A stretch of 64,000 nucleotides of DNA from Typhlomys cinereus (GCA_023101885.1 JALPQD010000303.1:2600786-2664785), one strand, 5' to 3'; counted from the stretch's first letter, positions 11,685 through 22,315 are shown. Program-made: numbers and translations. The notes: generated by a model from the sequence alone, not told the origin.

Positions 11685-11786
11685 GTCTTCTTAGGCCAAC
11701 AAGATGGTTCAGAGAGAGGGTAAAGGCACTTATCACCAAGCCCAACAAGACAGAGGCTTAACCCCTGAGCCACCTCTCCAGCCCCA
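11685..11786. repeat. Fused SINE fragments: B3-like head (+) joined to inverted B2-like head
   Basis: AACAAGATGGTTCAGAGAG and GTAAAGGCACTTATCACC (11700-11742) form a B3-like head on the + strand. It changes at about 11748 into the reverse complement of the young SINE head (CAGAGGCTTAACCCCTGAGC, 11752-11786) without a body. A further young SINE follows directly. Confidence 0.6.
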
Positions 11787-11814
11787 GACCATACTCATTT
11801 TATTGTAAGCCAAT

Positions 11815-11818
11815 TATG

Positions 11819-11872
<54 letters not shown>

Positions 11873-12090
11873 TATAGAACCACGGGCAAATTTGGAAACC
11901 ATCATGGACCGCCTCCACCTCCTCCTTGTTTACTCTGCCCTGGGATTCACGGGCTCCGCCCTACCAGGACCAGAAACGCAGGCTGACCCCCCGCTTCTGC
12001 CTGGCGTCTATACGTGGGATCTAGGATCCGAACTCAGGACCTTCCACCTGCAAGGCAGAGGCTTAACCCTTGAGCCACCTCTCCAGCCCC
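11815..12090 (-). mobile_element. Young B2-like SINE
   Basis: Full body and head of the young family in inverted orientation with a long (GT)n tract (11821-11864). The head ends at about 12090. No clear target duplication is visible because the left side abuts another SINE fragment. Confidence 0.85.
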
Positions 12091-12129
12091 ACTTTGCAAA
12101 TTTTTTCAATATGTCAATTTACTGCTTTT

Positions 12130-12146
12130 TTAATATTTCATTATTA

Positions 12147-12180
<34 letters not shown>

Positions 12181-12400
12181 TGTGTGTGTGTGTGTGTGTG
12201 TGTATCAGAGGGCACTGTGTGTCTCTGTGGCGGACCAAGGTTAATTTTGGGATTGTGTCTACCTCCTATTTGCTTTGCTCTGGAGTTTCCCAGACTCTGT
12301 CTTCCAGGACCAGAAGTACTGGCTGCTACCATTTCTGCCTGGAATTTTTATGTGGGATCCAGGCAGAGGCTTAAACCCTGACATCTCTCTGGCCTTCCGG
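12130..12400 (-). repeat. Old B2-like SINE
   Basis: Older subfamily: (GT)n with a GAG interruption (12149-12201), then TATCAGAGGGCACTGTGTGT, a diverged body, and a head ending near 12395. Confidence 0.75.
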
Positions 12401-12484
12401 CCATACTGTTGAGGGATTTGCTTTTCTTTGAAAAACCTAGATATGGACTGCTGAAATACGTCTATAGCTTATATATATCCAAAT

Positions 12485-12755
12485 AGCAATTGAGAGAGGG
12501 ACAATCCTTACTTCCAGATCAACATGCCTGGTCAAGTGTATAGAATGATGCCAACTTTCTCATACAGTTCCCTTCATCTTATTCACCTGCCCAGGTACTA
12601 TTCCCACCCACCATGGGCTGGGCATTACCCATCAGCTAGACAATTTCTTGCAGGTTTGTTCTGGGATTAATTCAACTGCTGATTCTCTATAAATGTGCCC
12701 AGAACTCAAACTCTCAACTGTCAAATTGATACCTGTATCTAATTATGCTACTTGG
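12485..12755 (-). mobile_element. R1-family repeat, inverted and truncated
   Basis: Reverse complement of the 9316 copy: CTCTCAACTGTCAAATTGAT at its end and CCATGGGCTGGGC inside. It lacks the region of the 9600-9745 part. Confidence 0.6.
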
Positions 12756-12954
12756 TGACCTAAGTTTGATTCTAGGAAGCCCACATGATGGAAGGAACTT
12801 TGTGATGGAAGTCAGTTCTGATAGTTGTTCTCCGATATCCACTCTTACAGTGGCATGCATGGGCATGCCTTTTTTCTCCTTCGGCTCTTCTCCTTTCCCT
12901 TCTCTTCATCTCAAATAAATAAATAAAATATTTTTAAAGAAATAAAAGAAAAAT

Positions 12955-13060
12955 TTGGATAAGCTTAAATAGTAGCATATATCTATAATCCCAGCACTTG
13001 AGAGGTAGAGGCAGGAGGATCAGGAGACTGATACCCTGCCTCAGAACAAACCAACACAAG
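12955..13060 (+). repeat. B1 SINE
   Basis: TAATCCCAGCACTTGAGAGG then AGGCAGGAGGATCAGGAG and CCCTGCCTCAG: the 7SL-derived B1 consensus, mildly diverged. Confidence 0.85.
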
Positions 13061-13187
13061 TCCTGATAGGTGAGTCGTTGTCCTTCCTTAGATTTTGGAT
13101 TTGTGAAAAAAATGATCTACACCTCCAGAGACCTGATTTATTTTATTTTGTATTGGTTTGTAAATGTGCTTTTCTTTCTTTCCATAG

Positions 13188-13282
13188 ATACTCTTCTCAT
13201 TGACTATCAGTTCACGTTTAGCCTATCCCAGGAAGATGACCGCTACTACACAGCCATCAATTTTGTGGCTACTCCTGATGAA
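13188..13282 (+). CDS. Atrn: Attractin exon 22
   Basis: Acceptor TTTCCATAG (ends 13187), donor GTAAGG (13283). The first two bases complete a Tyr codon, and 31 codons follow, ending with Glu in phase 0. The peptide contains L-L-I-D-Y-Q-F-T-F-S-L-S and D-D-R-Y-Y-T-A-I-N-F-V-A. It belongs to the cysteine-free extracellular segment between the EGF modules and the membrane, conserved in attractins but without a catalytic motif that I know. Confidence 0.95.
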
Positions 13283-13409
13283 GTAAGGTGTTTTTTTTTT
13301 TTTAAGTTTTGTCTTATATTATGTCGAATTTGTATATGTCCTATATGCATCGTACACAGTCATCCTAGATGGGAGTACTGCCTTAGCTGAAGTCTCAGTG
13401 TAGAGATTA

Positions 13410-13740
13410 TCTTTTTAAATTGTTTTACTTATTCTTTGGCAATTGTATATAATGTATTGTGATCATATTCACCTTATTATCCTTCATTATTTCGTTCTCA
13501 ATCCCACAGAATCCTTTCTTCCAACAAGTCTCCCTTCTTCCTACTTTTACTTCCTTTTTCTTTTATTTTTTGTGACCTACTGGGTTTAATTTGGGTTGCT
13601 TGCATGAGGTTGGGTGGAAAGTTATTTACTGGAGCACAGCAACCTCCCAGTGGCTACACCACTGACTGCGATTCCCCATGTCCCCAGCAACTATCAGCTG
13701 TCAGTGCCTCCAGAAGCAAGGTAACCTTTGGAGGCACAAG
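13410..13740 (+). repeat. R3-type interspersed repeat
   Basis: Contains GTGACCTACTGGGTTTAAT, GGTTATTTACTGGAGCAC-like sequence and CCAGTGGCTACACCACTGAC, with a counterpart at about 31280-31595 (GTGATCTGCTGAGG, ACTTACTGGTGTATAGGC). The two share order but are diverged. It looks like a rodent medium-reiteration repeat; the family name is not certain. Confidence 0.5.
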
Positions 13741-15944
13741 AAAGAAATTTTTAATCAACAGGAAAAACGGTAGTAAAAGATTTATCAGGATTTACTTGGT
13801 GTCCCTGTTAACTCATCACAGCACCATACAGGGAAATTGCAAAGGGTCTACACAAGAGGTCAAATGGCAGAGTCCACATTTACTCTTTCAGAGTAACCTA
13901 AATGCTTAAACACTGCCCACAAAGTAATTCCTGAATGAGATTAATGTCAGTAAAACAGCAAGGGAAGAGATAGAGGTAACACTTCCAGAAAGAGTTCCTA
14001 GCTTCATTAGGTGGTATAATAAAAGAGCCAAAGTTTGATTGAGTACAGTACATTAGCTAGAAATCATTTAAATGGTTAAAATGACTATTTGAGAAATAAA
14101 TTTTTATCTCTTGTCATTAAGAAAGGTCAGCATGCCTAAAGGCATTTGGGTAGAAGGAACAATTTTTTTTAAAGTAAAATATCCAGAAAATGAAAGAACA
14201 CCTTTATAATGTCTGTTTTTTCTTAGTGTTGGAAATCTAACTCAGGGCTCTGCTTGTGCTAAATACTGCTACTACTCAGTTACAGAGCCTGCCCAATTTC
14301 CTTAGTGAAACATAAAATCATTCAGCACCTCTTCCAGTGTTAATGGCAAGTTATTTAGGAGCCTCCTTAGAGGTTTCTTATTTTTATCAACAAAAACAAG
14401 CCATTTATCATAACAAAATTTCTATCACAACAAACATAGAAAACAATATGGGCAGTAAGCCAGTGTATTTGTTAACAAACTACCACTGGGACGATGTGAA
14501 GGAACATCTCAGGTAAGTCACAGACATCAGCCCACAGACCAAAGAAACTATTATTCCAAGCAAATAAAGCTTATTGAATCAATGAGTTTATTGAGGTTAG
14601 TTACTAGAACATGAGTAACTCAAAGGCAGTTATACTGTGGAAAAGCCCAGCCCTGCATGGTTGAGTCCTTATGGAAGCTGCTTCCCAGAAGTTCTACGGT
14701 ATTGTTGATGTAACCTTAGGAAGAGGCTTTATGAGGCTCTGGAGTTTCAGGAGCCTCCTGAGTCTTACAAGTCTAACTCCTCCAGGAGAAACGTTTTAAT
14801 TCAGAAGATTTAAAAATCTTCCCATTTGAGAAACATTGTATATGCACAAAAAAATGCCATTAGTAAGCATTACTGAATTTTTAAAAAATAGTAGAACAAA
14901 AGTCTATGATGTTGTCTTTACAGTTAAATGAAGAATTTTTCTTAAAAAGACATATTCTCAAGAATGAATACCTTTTTTAAGTAAATATAATAAATGATTT
15001 TAAATGAAATATTTTAGGGAGAACTTGTGAGATGTATCACTGGAATGGCTGTATTGTGTGTGTTAGATATCATAGGCTAACATCAGGTATCTTCCTCTTT
15101 TACGTCCCTTTATTTTTTGAGGCTGGGCTCATTAAGCCTAGAGTCTGTCAATTCCCTAGACTGGGTGGCTGGACAAGCCTGTAGGATTTTGTCTCTGTCT
15201 CCCAGAGCTGAGATTATAGACCTGCCCTTCTTTACTCCACTTTTTATGTGGATGTGGGAGGTTCACATTCAGGTCCTTGTGCTTGCTTAAAAAGTAGTTT
15301 ACTCACAGCGCCATCTCTCTAGTCCCTTGACTGGATTTTTAAAGAATATATTTTAGGATTAGACTATAACAAAGTACAACAAATGAAATACCTTAGTCAT
15401 AAGCATGTCAGTGATACGCTTAGCTTTTCAGGATGTAATTGATGATGTTAACATTATTTTTTAAAAATAAACAGTCAGATGTGGTGATGCATGCCTACAA
15501 TTCCAGTACTTTAGAGGTGGACATAGGAGGATCAAAACAAAAATTTGGGTTTTTTACAATAATACTTGTTAAAAAGATGTTGAGTGATTATGACAGTCTT
15601 TGAACCTCAGTTTATTTCCATATCTTAGTTTTTCTTTTGACAGAATGCTTGCTAGAATTATCTAATTACTTGCATTGAACCATTCATTACAAGGACAAGA
15701 ATTTTGAATTATTGCTCTTTTCCATGAAAAGAAGTGCTTATTAGCTGTGTGCTGTCAACAGATATTCGCTAAATATAAATAAACAAACACTGGCCTTGCA
15801 AGATCAATAAATGAGATTACTCCTTTATGGGAGAAACCTGTGTATGGAGATTACTTTTTGCTGTTTGCAATTTTTTCAGTCCTGTGGTTTTGTGCTACAA
15901 CTTATCAAAACACAAAAAAATTTCAATTTTCTAATCTCTTTTTA

Positions 15945-16227
15945 AATTATTTTTTTTATATTTTTATAATGTGTGTGTGTGTGAGTGAATCAGAAGGCAC
16001 TGTGTGGCCTGTGGAGGCCTAAGGATGACTTGGGGATCATCCTGGATTGTGATATCTCCTCTTTGCCTTTGCTCTGGAGTTTCCTAGGCTTCACCTTTCA
16101 GGGTCGGAAGTACAAGCTGCCACCATTTGTGTATGGTGTTTTTTTTTAACATGGGACTTGTGATCTAAATTCAGGACCTTCTAATTGAGAGGCAGAGGCT
16201 TAACCCCTGAGCCATCTCTCCAGCCCT
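15945..16227 (-). repeat. Old B2-like SINE
   Basis: Same older subfamily as 955 and 12130: (GT)n, TCAGAAGGCACTGTGTGG, GGATCATCCTGGATTG, and an inverted head ending CCTGAGCCATCTCTCCAGCC at 16207-16226. Imperfect flanking repeats (TTCTAATCTCTTTTTAAA and TTCTAACTTCTTTTAAAA) are probable target duplications. Confidence 0.8.
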
Positions 16228-16603
16228 TCTAACTTCTTTTAAAACAAGCTTATAAAAAGTGAATATTTTTAGCATGATCAGATCCATTTGTAAAATATAA
16301 GAGTAGAACATCTGATTATTTAGCAAAAAAATTACCATTTACCCCCAAGAAAGAGATTTGCTAGTTACATTTCAGAGAAGGCTATTAGAATTTGCTTCAC
16401 TTATTTAACAGTATCTTCTGTCTAGCTAACAGAAACCTCAGTCATTAAAGCTAAGAATAAAAATGAGACTGACACTTTGACTAGCTGTAAAGCAAGGTTT
16501 TTAAAACTAAAAAACTATACTCAGACATATTTCAGAAATAGTTTTAAGAAAAAATTTAAATCATGAATGAATGAAAGTTATTTTTAAATGTTTTCATCTA
16601 TAT

Positions 16604-16951
16604 AAGATTTAAAAATCTGGGCTGGAGAGGTAGCTCAGGGGTTAAGCCTCTGCCTTGCAGGCGGAAGGTCCTGAGTTCGGATCCCAGATCCCACGTATAG
16701 ACGCCAGGCGGAAGCGGGGGCGGCCTGCGCTTCTGGTCCTGGTAGGGCGGAGCCTGTGAATCCCGGGGCAGAAGGAGGTGGAGGCGGCCATGGTGGTTCG
16801 CGAATTCGTCCATGGTTCTACACATACACAGACACACACACACACAGACACACACACACAGACGCGCACGCGCACATACACACGCATATGCACACAGTTG
16901 AATAAATGATAATAATAATAAAAAAAATTTTTAAAAAAGATTTAAAAATCT
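16604..16951 (+). mobile_element. Young B2-like SINE with 15-bp target duplication
   Basis: Insert 16619-16936 lies between copies of AAGATTTAAAAATCT (16604-16618, 16937-16951). Read forward, it has head GGGCTGGAGAGGTAGCTCAG, box B-like GAGTTCGGATCCC, a CpG-rich body (16700-16805), a CA/CG-rich tract and a tail with AATAAATGATAATAATAAA. Confidence 0.92.
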
Positions 16952-17314
16952 TCCCATTTGGGAAACACTATATATGATAATCTATGTATTTAGCATATAA
17001 GTTTCAGTTATTAATAACTATAAACTGGATGCTGAGGCATCCTGCTTCTCTGACATAGGTCATAATGTGTACATTGTAGTGATGAGGGTGTCTTCAAAAG
17101 CATATCTTGGAGTTAAGCATCTAATAAAGCATTAAATTCCATATATTATGGAAGGGAAATGGAATTTTTTCTGGAATTTTTGCTTGTTCTCATGAGAAAT
17201 TATCAAGTTTCTATAGTTAGGGATAGCCAAAAATAGTGAAATCTAATTATTGTTTGATTTCTAAATCTGGAAAGTGTTATAACTAATTTTCTAACTATTT
17301 GGCATTCTTACCAG

Positions 17315-17393
17315 CAAAACAGGGATTTGGACATGTTCATCAATGCTTCCAAAAACTTCAACCTCAATATCACTTGGGCTGCCAGCTTCTCAG
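17315..17393 (+). CDS. Atrn: Attractin exon 23
   Basis: Acceptor CTTACCAG (ends 17314). The donor is GTAAAG at 17394, chosen over the overlapping GG because the extra G completes an Ala codon with the next exon. Twenty-six codons read from Q-N-R-D-L-D-M-F to W-A-A-S-F-S. Two sequons, N-A-S and N-I-T, suggest N-glycosylation of this extracellular segment. Confidence 0.95.
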
Positions 17394-18738
17394 GTAAAGA
17401 TACACCTAGAGAAAACATTGCAAGTAGCAATGATGGATTGAGAAATGTAGAATAGGAGCTATGGAAGGAGGCTCTGGGCATAGATGAATGAGTTTAAAAT
17501 CCACCTTTGCCATGAAACCTTGAACAAATATTTAAAACTTCCTCTAGACCTTAGGATTGCCCATATGAACTGTGAACATCACAATACTAACGTCCTACAA
17601 CTATGCAGATTAAATGATGTAACTGCCAATGCCTGCCTCAGTTCAGGTTTGGCAGGTGGTTACTACTCTTACCCTGCTACTACCATCCATCCCCTTGCTG
17701 TAGTCACCTTCTTGTACTATCAGCATCTATAGCCTCACTTCAGCTGTGAAAAATTCAAATGACTCCTAGTTTCAAGAAATGAAAACAATTTAAATAAAAT
17801 GAGAGTTTAGTTGGCATAGAGAACCATTCTTTGGGAATTAAGCTAAGTTCTAAAAATAAAGTTTTTGCCTTCTTGTTTATCTTACTATGACTCACTAAAG
17901 ATCTGATGGCCCTGGTATAGTGGTTAATACAGATACCCACTCATAACTTGAATACACTCTGAAGACTAGAGCATTGCGCTATTGAGCAAGTTATTTAAGC
18001 TTTTTGATCCAATTTCCTCTTGTACAAAATGGGATAACAGAAATTCCTTTCTATGTGTGGGGGTGCTACAATATGTTATGCCACATTTATAATTATCTTG
18101 ATACACAGGTGACTTGTGGACCACAGGTTGGACATGCCTGAATTATAGCATTGCAGGGTTTAAATGAAGTAACAAAAGGATAGTCTATCGTAATGCTTGA
18201 AGTTGAGTTCATGCATAGGGCAAATGCCATTTTTCAAGTGTTTGTGCATACTTTTGTTCCTGCCTATGGGAGAATATGGATCATAGAAGAACCATCGGGA
18301 ATGAAATTTTCCTAGAAGGGGCCTGTTAAATATAGTGGTAACTGGTAGCAAGGATGAACTGAGTGACCCTAGGAGCACCTTTCTTCCTGTGAGCCTTGAG
18401 GGCATTGCTGGTTAGGCAATGATCTTACAATAGTTTCAGAGGGAGATTCCTGATAAATCCATTTTGGTTCAGAATCAATTTTGTGTACCAGTTTGTCTAT
18501 TTTAAAATCCCAACTCCTGAGGCAAGTTACCTTAACTTTTTAGAACTTCAGTTTCCTTATCTATAAATGAGGAGAGTAAGGTATTGTAAGGATTACAGAT
18601 CAAGCTCTTAAAGGCTATCCTTGTGATATTGCAAGTGCTCAGTAAATTATTTCTTTTACTACTAAGAGAATATTCTATTATCCTTTCACTTCACTCTAAA
18701 AATAAAAGTCTTTATTTTCATTCTTCTCTTCCTAATAG
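17394..18738 (+). other. Intron 23
   Basis: A short, repeat-poor intron of 1.35 kb. I recognise no element in it. A polypyrimidine stretch (TTCATTCTTCTCTTCCTAATAG) precedes the exon 24 acceptor. Confidence 0.75.
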
Positions 18739-18896
18739 CTGGAACTCAGGCTGGAGAGGAGATGCCAGTTGTTTCAAAAACCAACATCAAGGAGTACAAA
18801 GATAGTTTCTCCAATGAGAAGTTTGATTTTCGCAACCACCCAAATATAACCTTCTTTGTTTATGTCAGTAATTTCACCTGGCCCATCAAAATTCAG
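18739..18896 (+). CDS. Atrn: Attractin exon 24, last exon before the membrane exons
   Basis: Acceptor CCTAATAG (ends 18738), donor GTAAGA (18897). It completes an Ala codon, encodes 52 further codons and ends in phase 0 after Gln. The peptide includes E-E-M-P-V-V-S-K-T-N, K-F-D-F-R-N-H-P-N-I-T and V-S-N-F-T-W-P-I-K-I-Q, with sequons N-I-T and N-F-T. In human, this exon is followed either by membrane exons or by a LINE-1-derived terminal exon giving soluble attractin. Here, read-through into the intron gives 8 residues and a TAG at 18921-18923. Confidence 0.95.
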
Positions 18897-18974
18897 GTAA
18901 GAATTTTTTGGCCTTATTCTTAGAAAAATTGTGAAATCTCTTTAGTGAAGATTGAATTTAGTGAAGATTTGATA

Positions 18975-18980
18975 AATAAA
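18975..18980 (+). promoter_or_regulatory. AATAAA just inside intron 24, possible intronic poly(A) signal
   Basis: An AATAAA hexamer lies 79 bp after the exon 24 donor and is followed by T/GT-rich sequence (TGCTGCTTTGCCTTTGTCTTGG, given here in two parts: TGCTGCTTTGCC, TTTGTCTTGG). With the in-frame stop at 18921 it could end a short transcript for a soluble protein. AATAAA is frequent by chance in AT-rich introns, so this is only a candidate. Confidence 0.3.
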
Positions 18981-19404
18981 ATACTTAATGCTGCTTTGCC
19001 TTTGTCTTGGGCAAAGAAATACTAAATAGCACATTAAGAGCTGTAAAGAATAATGTCTCAGTCTGTAAAATGCTCTCTGGGCAAGCATGAAAACCTGAAT
19101 TTGGATCTCCAGCACCCACATAAAAAGCAGATAAGATACATGTAACTGTAGTACTAACATAGGGGGGAAAAAGGCAGGATGATCCCAGGGACTTTCTGGA
19201 CAGTCAGTCTGAATCAGGGATCTCTAGGTTCAAAGAATATGGTATAGAAAAATTGTCAAAGACAACCAGTGTTGACTTCTGGCCTCCACACACACACATA
19301 TACCCCAGTCCACACGTACCATACACATACAAAGATATTCTTCTGGGGATTCTATAAACCACTTGTGAAGGAAGTCTGAAAGCATTTCTAAGACAAGTCA
19401 GAAG

Positions 19405-19520
19405 CCAAGCATGGTGGTACAGACTTGTAATTCAATACTTGGTTAGGAAGCTGAGGCAGGAGGATCACCATTAATTTAAGGCCAGTTTGAAGTCTCTACA
19501 TATAAGACCTGTAAGATTAT
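19405..19520 (+). repeat. B1 SINE
   Basis: AGCCAAGCATGGTGGTACAG then GAGGCAGGAGGATCACC and AAGGCCAGTTTGAAG: diverged B1 in sense orientation. Confidence 0.8.
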
Positions 19521-19758
19521 GCAAGCTTCAGTTGTAGAATGAAGATGAATGTAAGTAAAACAAGCATGTTTTACTTGTCCTGGTGTGCTAGAGTAGCCTA
19601 AAACACACAGCTTCCATAGTAAGTTCATCCTACTCATAACACTTGGGTAGCACCATGTGTGTGCTGGTGCTTCTCAGTGCTGTGTCAGCCCAACTTTCAT
19701 ATGACTGCCATACTGATGTTCCTGTCTGTCTATCTAACTGGGTATTCACAAGCTTTCT

Positions 19759-20839
19759 TGCCGCAGACCAGAGTCGCGGCCTCAAGACCAGGGCTCCCCA
19801 GGACCGTGTGGAGAACAGAACACACGCGGCTCCCTCTCGTCCGAGTGGATCCTGAACCCGTTTATTGAAACTTTTGTGACAACTTTTATACAGAAAATTT
19901 TGGGGTAAAGAATGTTGCATATACAATAGATAATCAGCAAAATCACCTTCAGGGTGGACCCTTTTTTCAAGAACCTAACCCATTGCTTCACGGCAAAGGC
20001 ACTTAACAGAAACATTCTCTCAGTATTTCCAAACTTATCTAATCTATAATGCTTCACCAGATAGCTATGGGGCTGAGCCCACATTTTAACTGCTTTTTTA
20101 AAATACACAGAGGCAGAATGATCTCCTTTTGATTTTAGCAAGGAACATATTTTACAATTAACTATAGAAGTCCCCAACACCCCCATAAGTCCCAGCATGA
20201 GCTTTTGCTGTTGTCCTCTCCAGGTTGATACTTTCAGGCAGGTCAACATAGGCACCAGGCATGGCAGCAGGTTCTAACTTGGGAAGATGTATGCAGCTCA
20301 TGTAGTCTCTACTATCCAAGCTTAAACTACATCTCTAAGGGGGCCTTGACTTGGATACTCAAGGCCCATAAGCTATAGCTGGTTCTGTCGATGGAGCACT
20401 GAGGTATGCACTGAAGAAAACACTTAAGCAATATAATTATTAAAATAATAACTTCTATAATAGCATCCTTCTATTCCTTTAATAGTAAGGTTGCTTATGT
20501 CTTCCTTTGAGGAATTCCAGAAGTGTATTGCCATCAGTTAGATGACCCATCTGTGAACCATGCATACTCCAAACCTGGGGTCCAGTCAGGCCCCATATGC
20601 TGAGGGTGTCTCTTTCGGGGCGGAGGCGATCATTGGTGGGAGTGCACTCAGATGGTCCATCTCTGTGATTTCTCATAAGAGTTCTGTTTGGGGTAGGAAA
20701 GACACGGCCCCCTTTGCTTCTGACATGGATTCTCCCAGTTTGGATTGCAAATACCATCTCCAGGGGCAGTCTTGGCATCTAGACTTTCTGGCATGATGGT
20801 CTTTTCCTTGGCCTTCAGCCAGGGTAAGAGGGTATCACA
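19759..20839 (-). mobile_element. Betaretrovirus-like solo LTR (~1.08 kb)
   Basis: Read on the minus strand the element starts TGTGATACCC (20839) and ends CTGCGGCA (19759), the TG...CA ends of an LTR. Near-matching 6-bp flanks are seen (CTTTCT at 19753-19758, GTTTCT at 20840-20845), fitting a 6-bp target duplication with one change. A TATAAAAG box (19890-19883) is followed about 20 bp later by AATAAA (19866-19861) and then about 100 bp of GC-rich U5-like sequence. The long U3 with an open frame and the close TATA/AATAAA pair resemble MMTV-type LTRs. No gag, pol or env is seen next to it, so it is probably a solo LTR. Boundaries are inferred. Confidence 0.6.
20479..20778 (-). pseudogene. Open frame inside the LTR U3 (99 codons)
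   Basis: An ATG-started frame opens about 60 bp inside the proposed LTR 5' end and runs 99 codons, rich in basic residues in its middle part. MMTV-type LTRs carry an accessory open frame at this position, so a remnant of such a frame is possible. I cannot establish homology by eye. It is far shorter than a full LTR-encoded protein and is followed by stops, so it is taken as degraded. Confidence 0.25.
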
Positions 20840-21149
20840 GTTTCTTTTAAGGTTCTAGTGGACTGATAGCATAGTCTTATACTTCTGGAATTTCTGAGTT
20901 AGTACATAGGTGGGAATCTTACCCAACCTATGTTTTTTAAGACTCTAGAAGTTATTCTCTAATTTCCTTAAAATCAGTGCACACATTCTGGCTAACAAGT
21001 CTACTTATTGTAAATGACTAGACATGAAATTTCTATTTAGTATTTGACTAAATAGTATTTAGTATTTAAAAAGCAGGCTTTTTCTCTAGAACAGAGAGCA
21101 GGAAGCTAGTTCCAAAAAACCCTAAGAAAGGGCACTCCTAAATCCCAGA

Positions 21150-21338
21150 AGAATTCTTCCTGCCAGGGGCAAAACTTGAATTATCCCAAACAAAACCTAG
21201 GTAAGAATGCTTAGCACCTGTCCGTGGGCTTTATTGTGACATACCTAGAAATGCCTAGCACTTGCCCATGGGGTTACTGTGACCTTCCCAGGGAACAGGC
21301 TTTAGGCCTGAACTGGGAAGAAACACCAAGACCTGACA
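21150..21338 (+). repeat. Internal direct repeat in unassigned repeat-like DNA
   Basis: ATGCTTAGCACCTGTCCGTG and AATGCCTAGCACTTGCCCATG-like units follow each other at about 50-bp spacing (21209-21235 and 21250-21275), with TGTGACATACC and TGTGACCTTCC after them. It may be part of an older LTR or another repeat; unassigned. Confidence 0.4.
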
Positions 21339-21418
21339 ATTCCCATGTTTTTCCTTATTTCTCTTAAATAAAGCCATGTCCTTATCCCAAAACATGTTAC
21401 TTTTAATCTACCTTTTCC

Positions 21419-21505
21419 AAACTGAGACATATTCTTTTTTTTTAATTTTTTTATTATTATTTATTCAACTGTGTGCATGCGCGTGCAAAAACTGAGACAT
21501 ATTCT
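21419..21505 (-). mobile_element. 53-bp SINE-tail insertion with 17-bp target duplication
   Basis: AAACTGAGACATATTCT occurs at 21419-21435 and again at 21489-21505. The 53 bp between is only the 3' tail of the young B2-like SINE in inverted orientation: poly(T), TTATTATTATTTATTCAAC and a GTGTGCATGCGCGTGC remnant of the (GT)n tract. The tRNA head and body are absent, so this is a strongly 5'-truncated retroposition. Confidence 0.88.
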
Positions 21506-22315
21506 ACCAGATTAGTTGGATAGGAACACGGCACTTTCTAGACTAAAGGCATGATCATTCTGTGAGTTAACCTGAACTATACGGTTTCCTTATCTTACCG
21601 AATAACAGGACTAGTAGAAGAGCTTAGGAATTCATGGATTCCTGGTGTAAATACAATTTGGGCTTGAGGTATTATTTCCTTAACACATTGCTTGTTTATA
21701 TTTAATAGTATTTCAGAATTTTGTATTTATTTCATTAGATTGTTCAGCAATCTTCCTTCTCTGTCTTCATTAGAGTTTTCATACCAAGACTAATACTAAC
21801 CTTCAATATTTGTAATTTAAAGAACAATCTCTCTTTCTCTCTCTCTCTGGGTCTATTTGTCCCATATCTTATAATTTAAAATAAAATTTTAAAGTAACAC
21901 AAGATGTTTATAGGCATTCTATATTTTAGACACTCCAAAATTTATATGAGAAAGCAAAAGTTCTATTAAATGTCTAACAATCTGAAAAAGAAATAAAGTA
22001 AGAGGACTTACTATACCCAGTGTTCAAGATCACTGTTTAGATATTGTAACTAAGGCATTGTGGTTACTGGTGAAGGGTTGGGTGCATAGGTCAGTTGGGG
22101 AGGTTGCTCTGATCTTCAGAACCCAGAAATAAAATCACATGAAGATGTCAGCTGATTTTTGACAAGTATACAAAGGCAATTCAAAAGGGGAAGCATAGAC
22201 CTCTCGAACAAATATTGCTAATAGACATAATCAACCACAGCAAATAAATGACATTTAATCTAACCCTCACATTTTATATAAAAGATGTCTCTATATATTT
22301 AAGTAGGATATAAAA

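Larger units (their letters stand above)
8931..13187 (+). other. Intron 21
   Basis: Dense in repeats: R1 (9316-9745), old SINE (9945-10192), young SINE (10306-10661), ID-like (10710-10780), a B3-like piece and an inverted SINE head (11685-11786), a young SINE (11815-12090), an old SINE (12130-12400), inverted R1 (12485-12755), a B3-like tail (12760-12945) and B1 (12955-13060). Between 10800 and 11500 I see a pyrimidine-rich tract (11379-11465) but no element I can name. Confidence 0.7.
13283..17314 (+). other. Intron 22
   Basis: Contains an R3-type repeat (about 13410-13740), an ID-like remnant (14222-14292, inverted), a B1 remnant (about 15110-15235, inverted), a B1-like piece (15473-15545), an old SINE (15945-16227) and a young SINE (16604-16951). 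In 13750-14220, 14300-15100, 15560-15940, 16230-16600 and 16960-17314 I recognise nothing apart from a short repeated motif (see findings). Confidence 0.7.

Noticed and set aside
13604..13909. A 101-codon frame on the + strand in intron 22
   Set aside because: It overlaps the R3-type repeat shared with 31280-31595, so it is repeat-derived.
19782..20255. A 157-codon frame on the minus strand
   Set aside because: It runs across the TATA box, AATAAA and U5-like part of the proposed LTR, so it is not a plausible protein.
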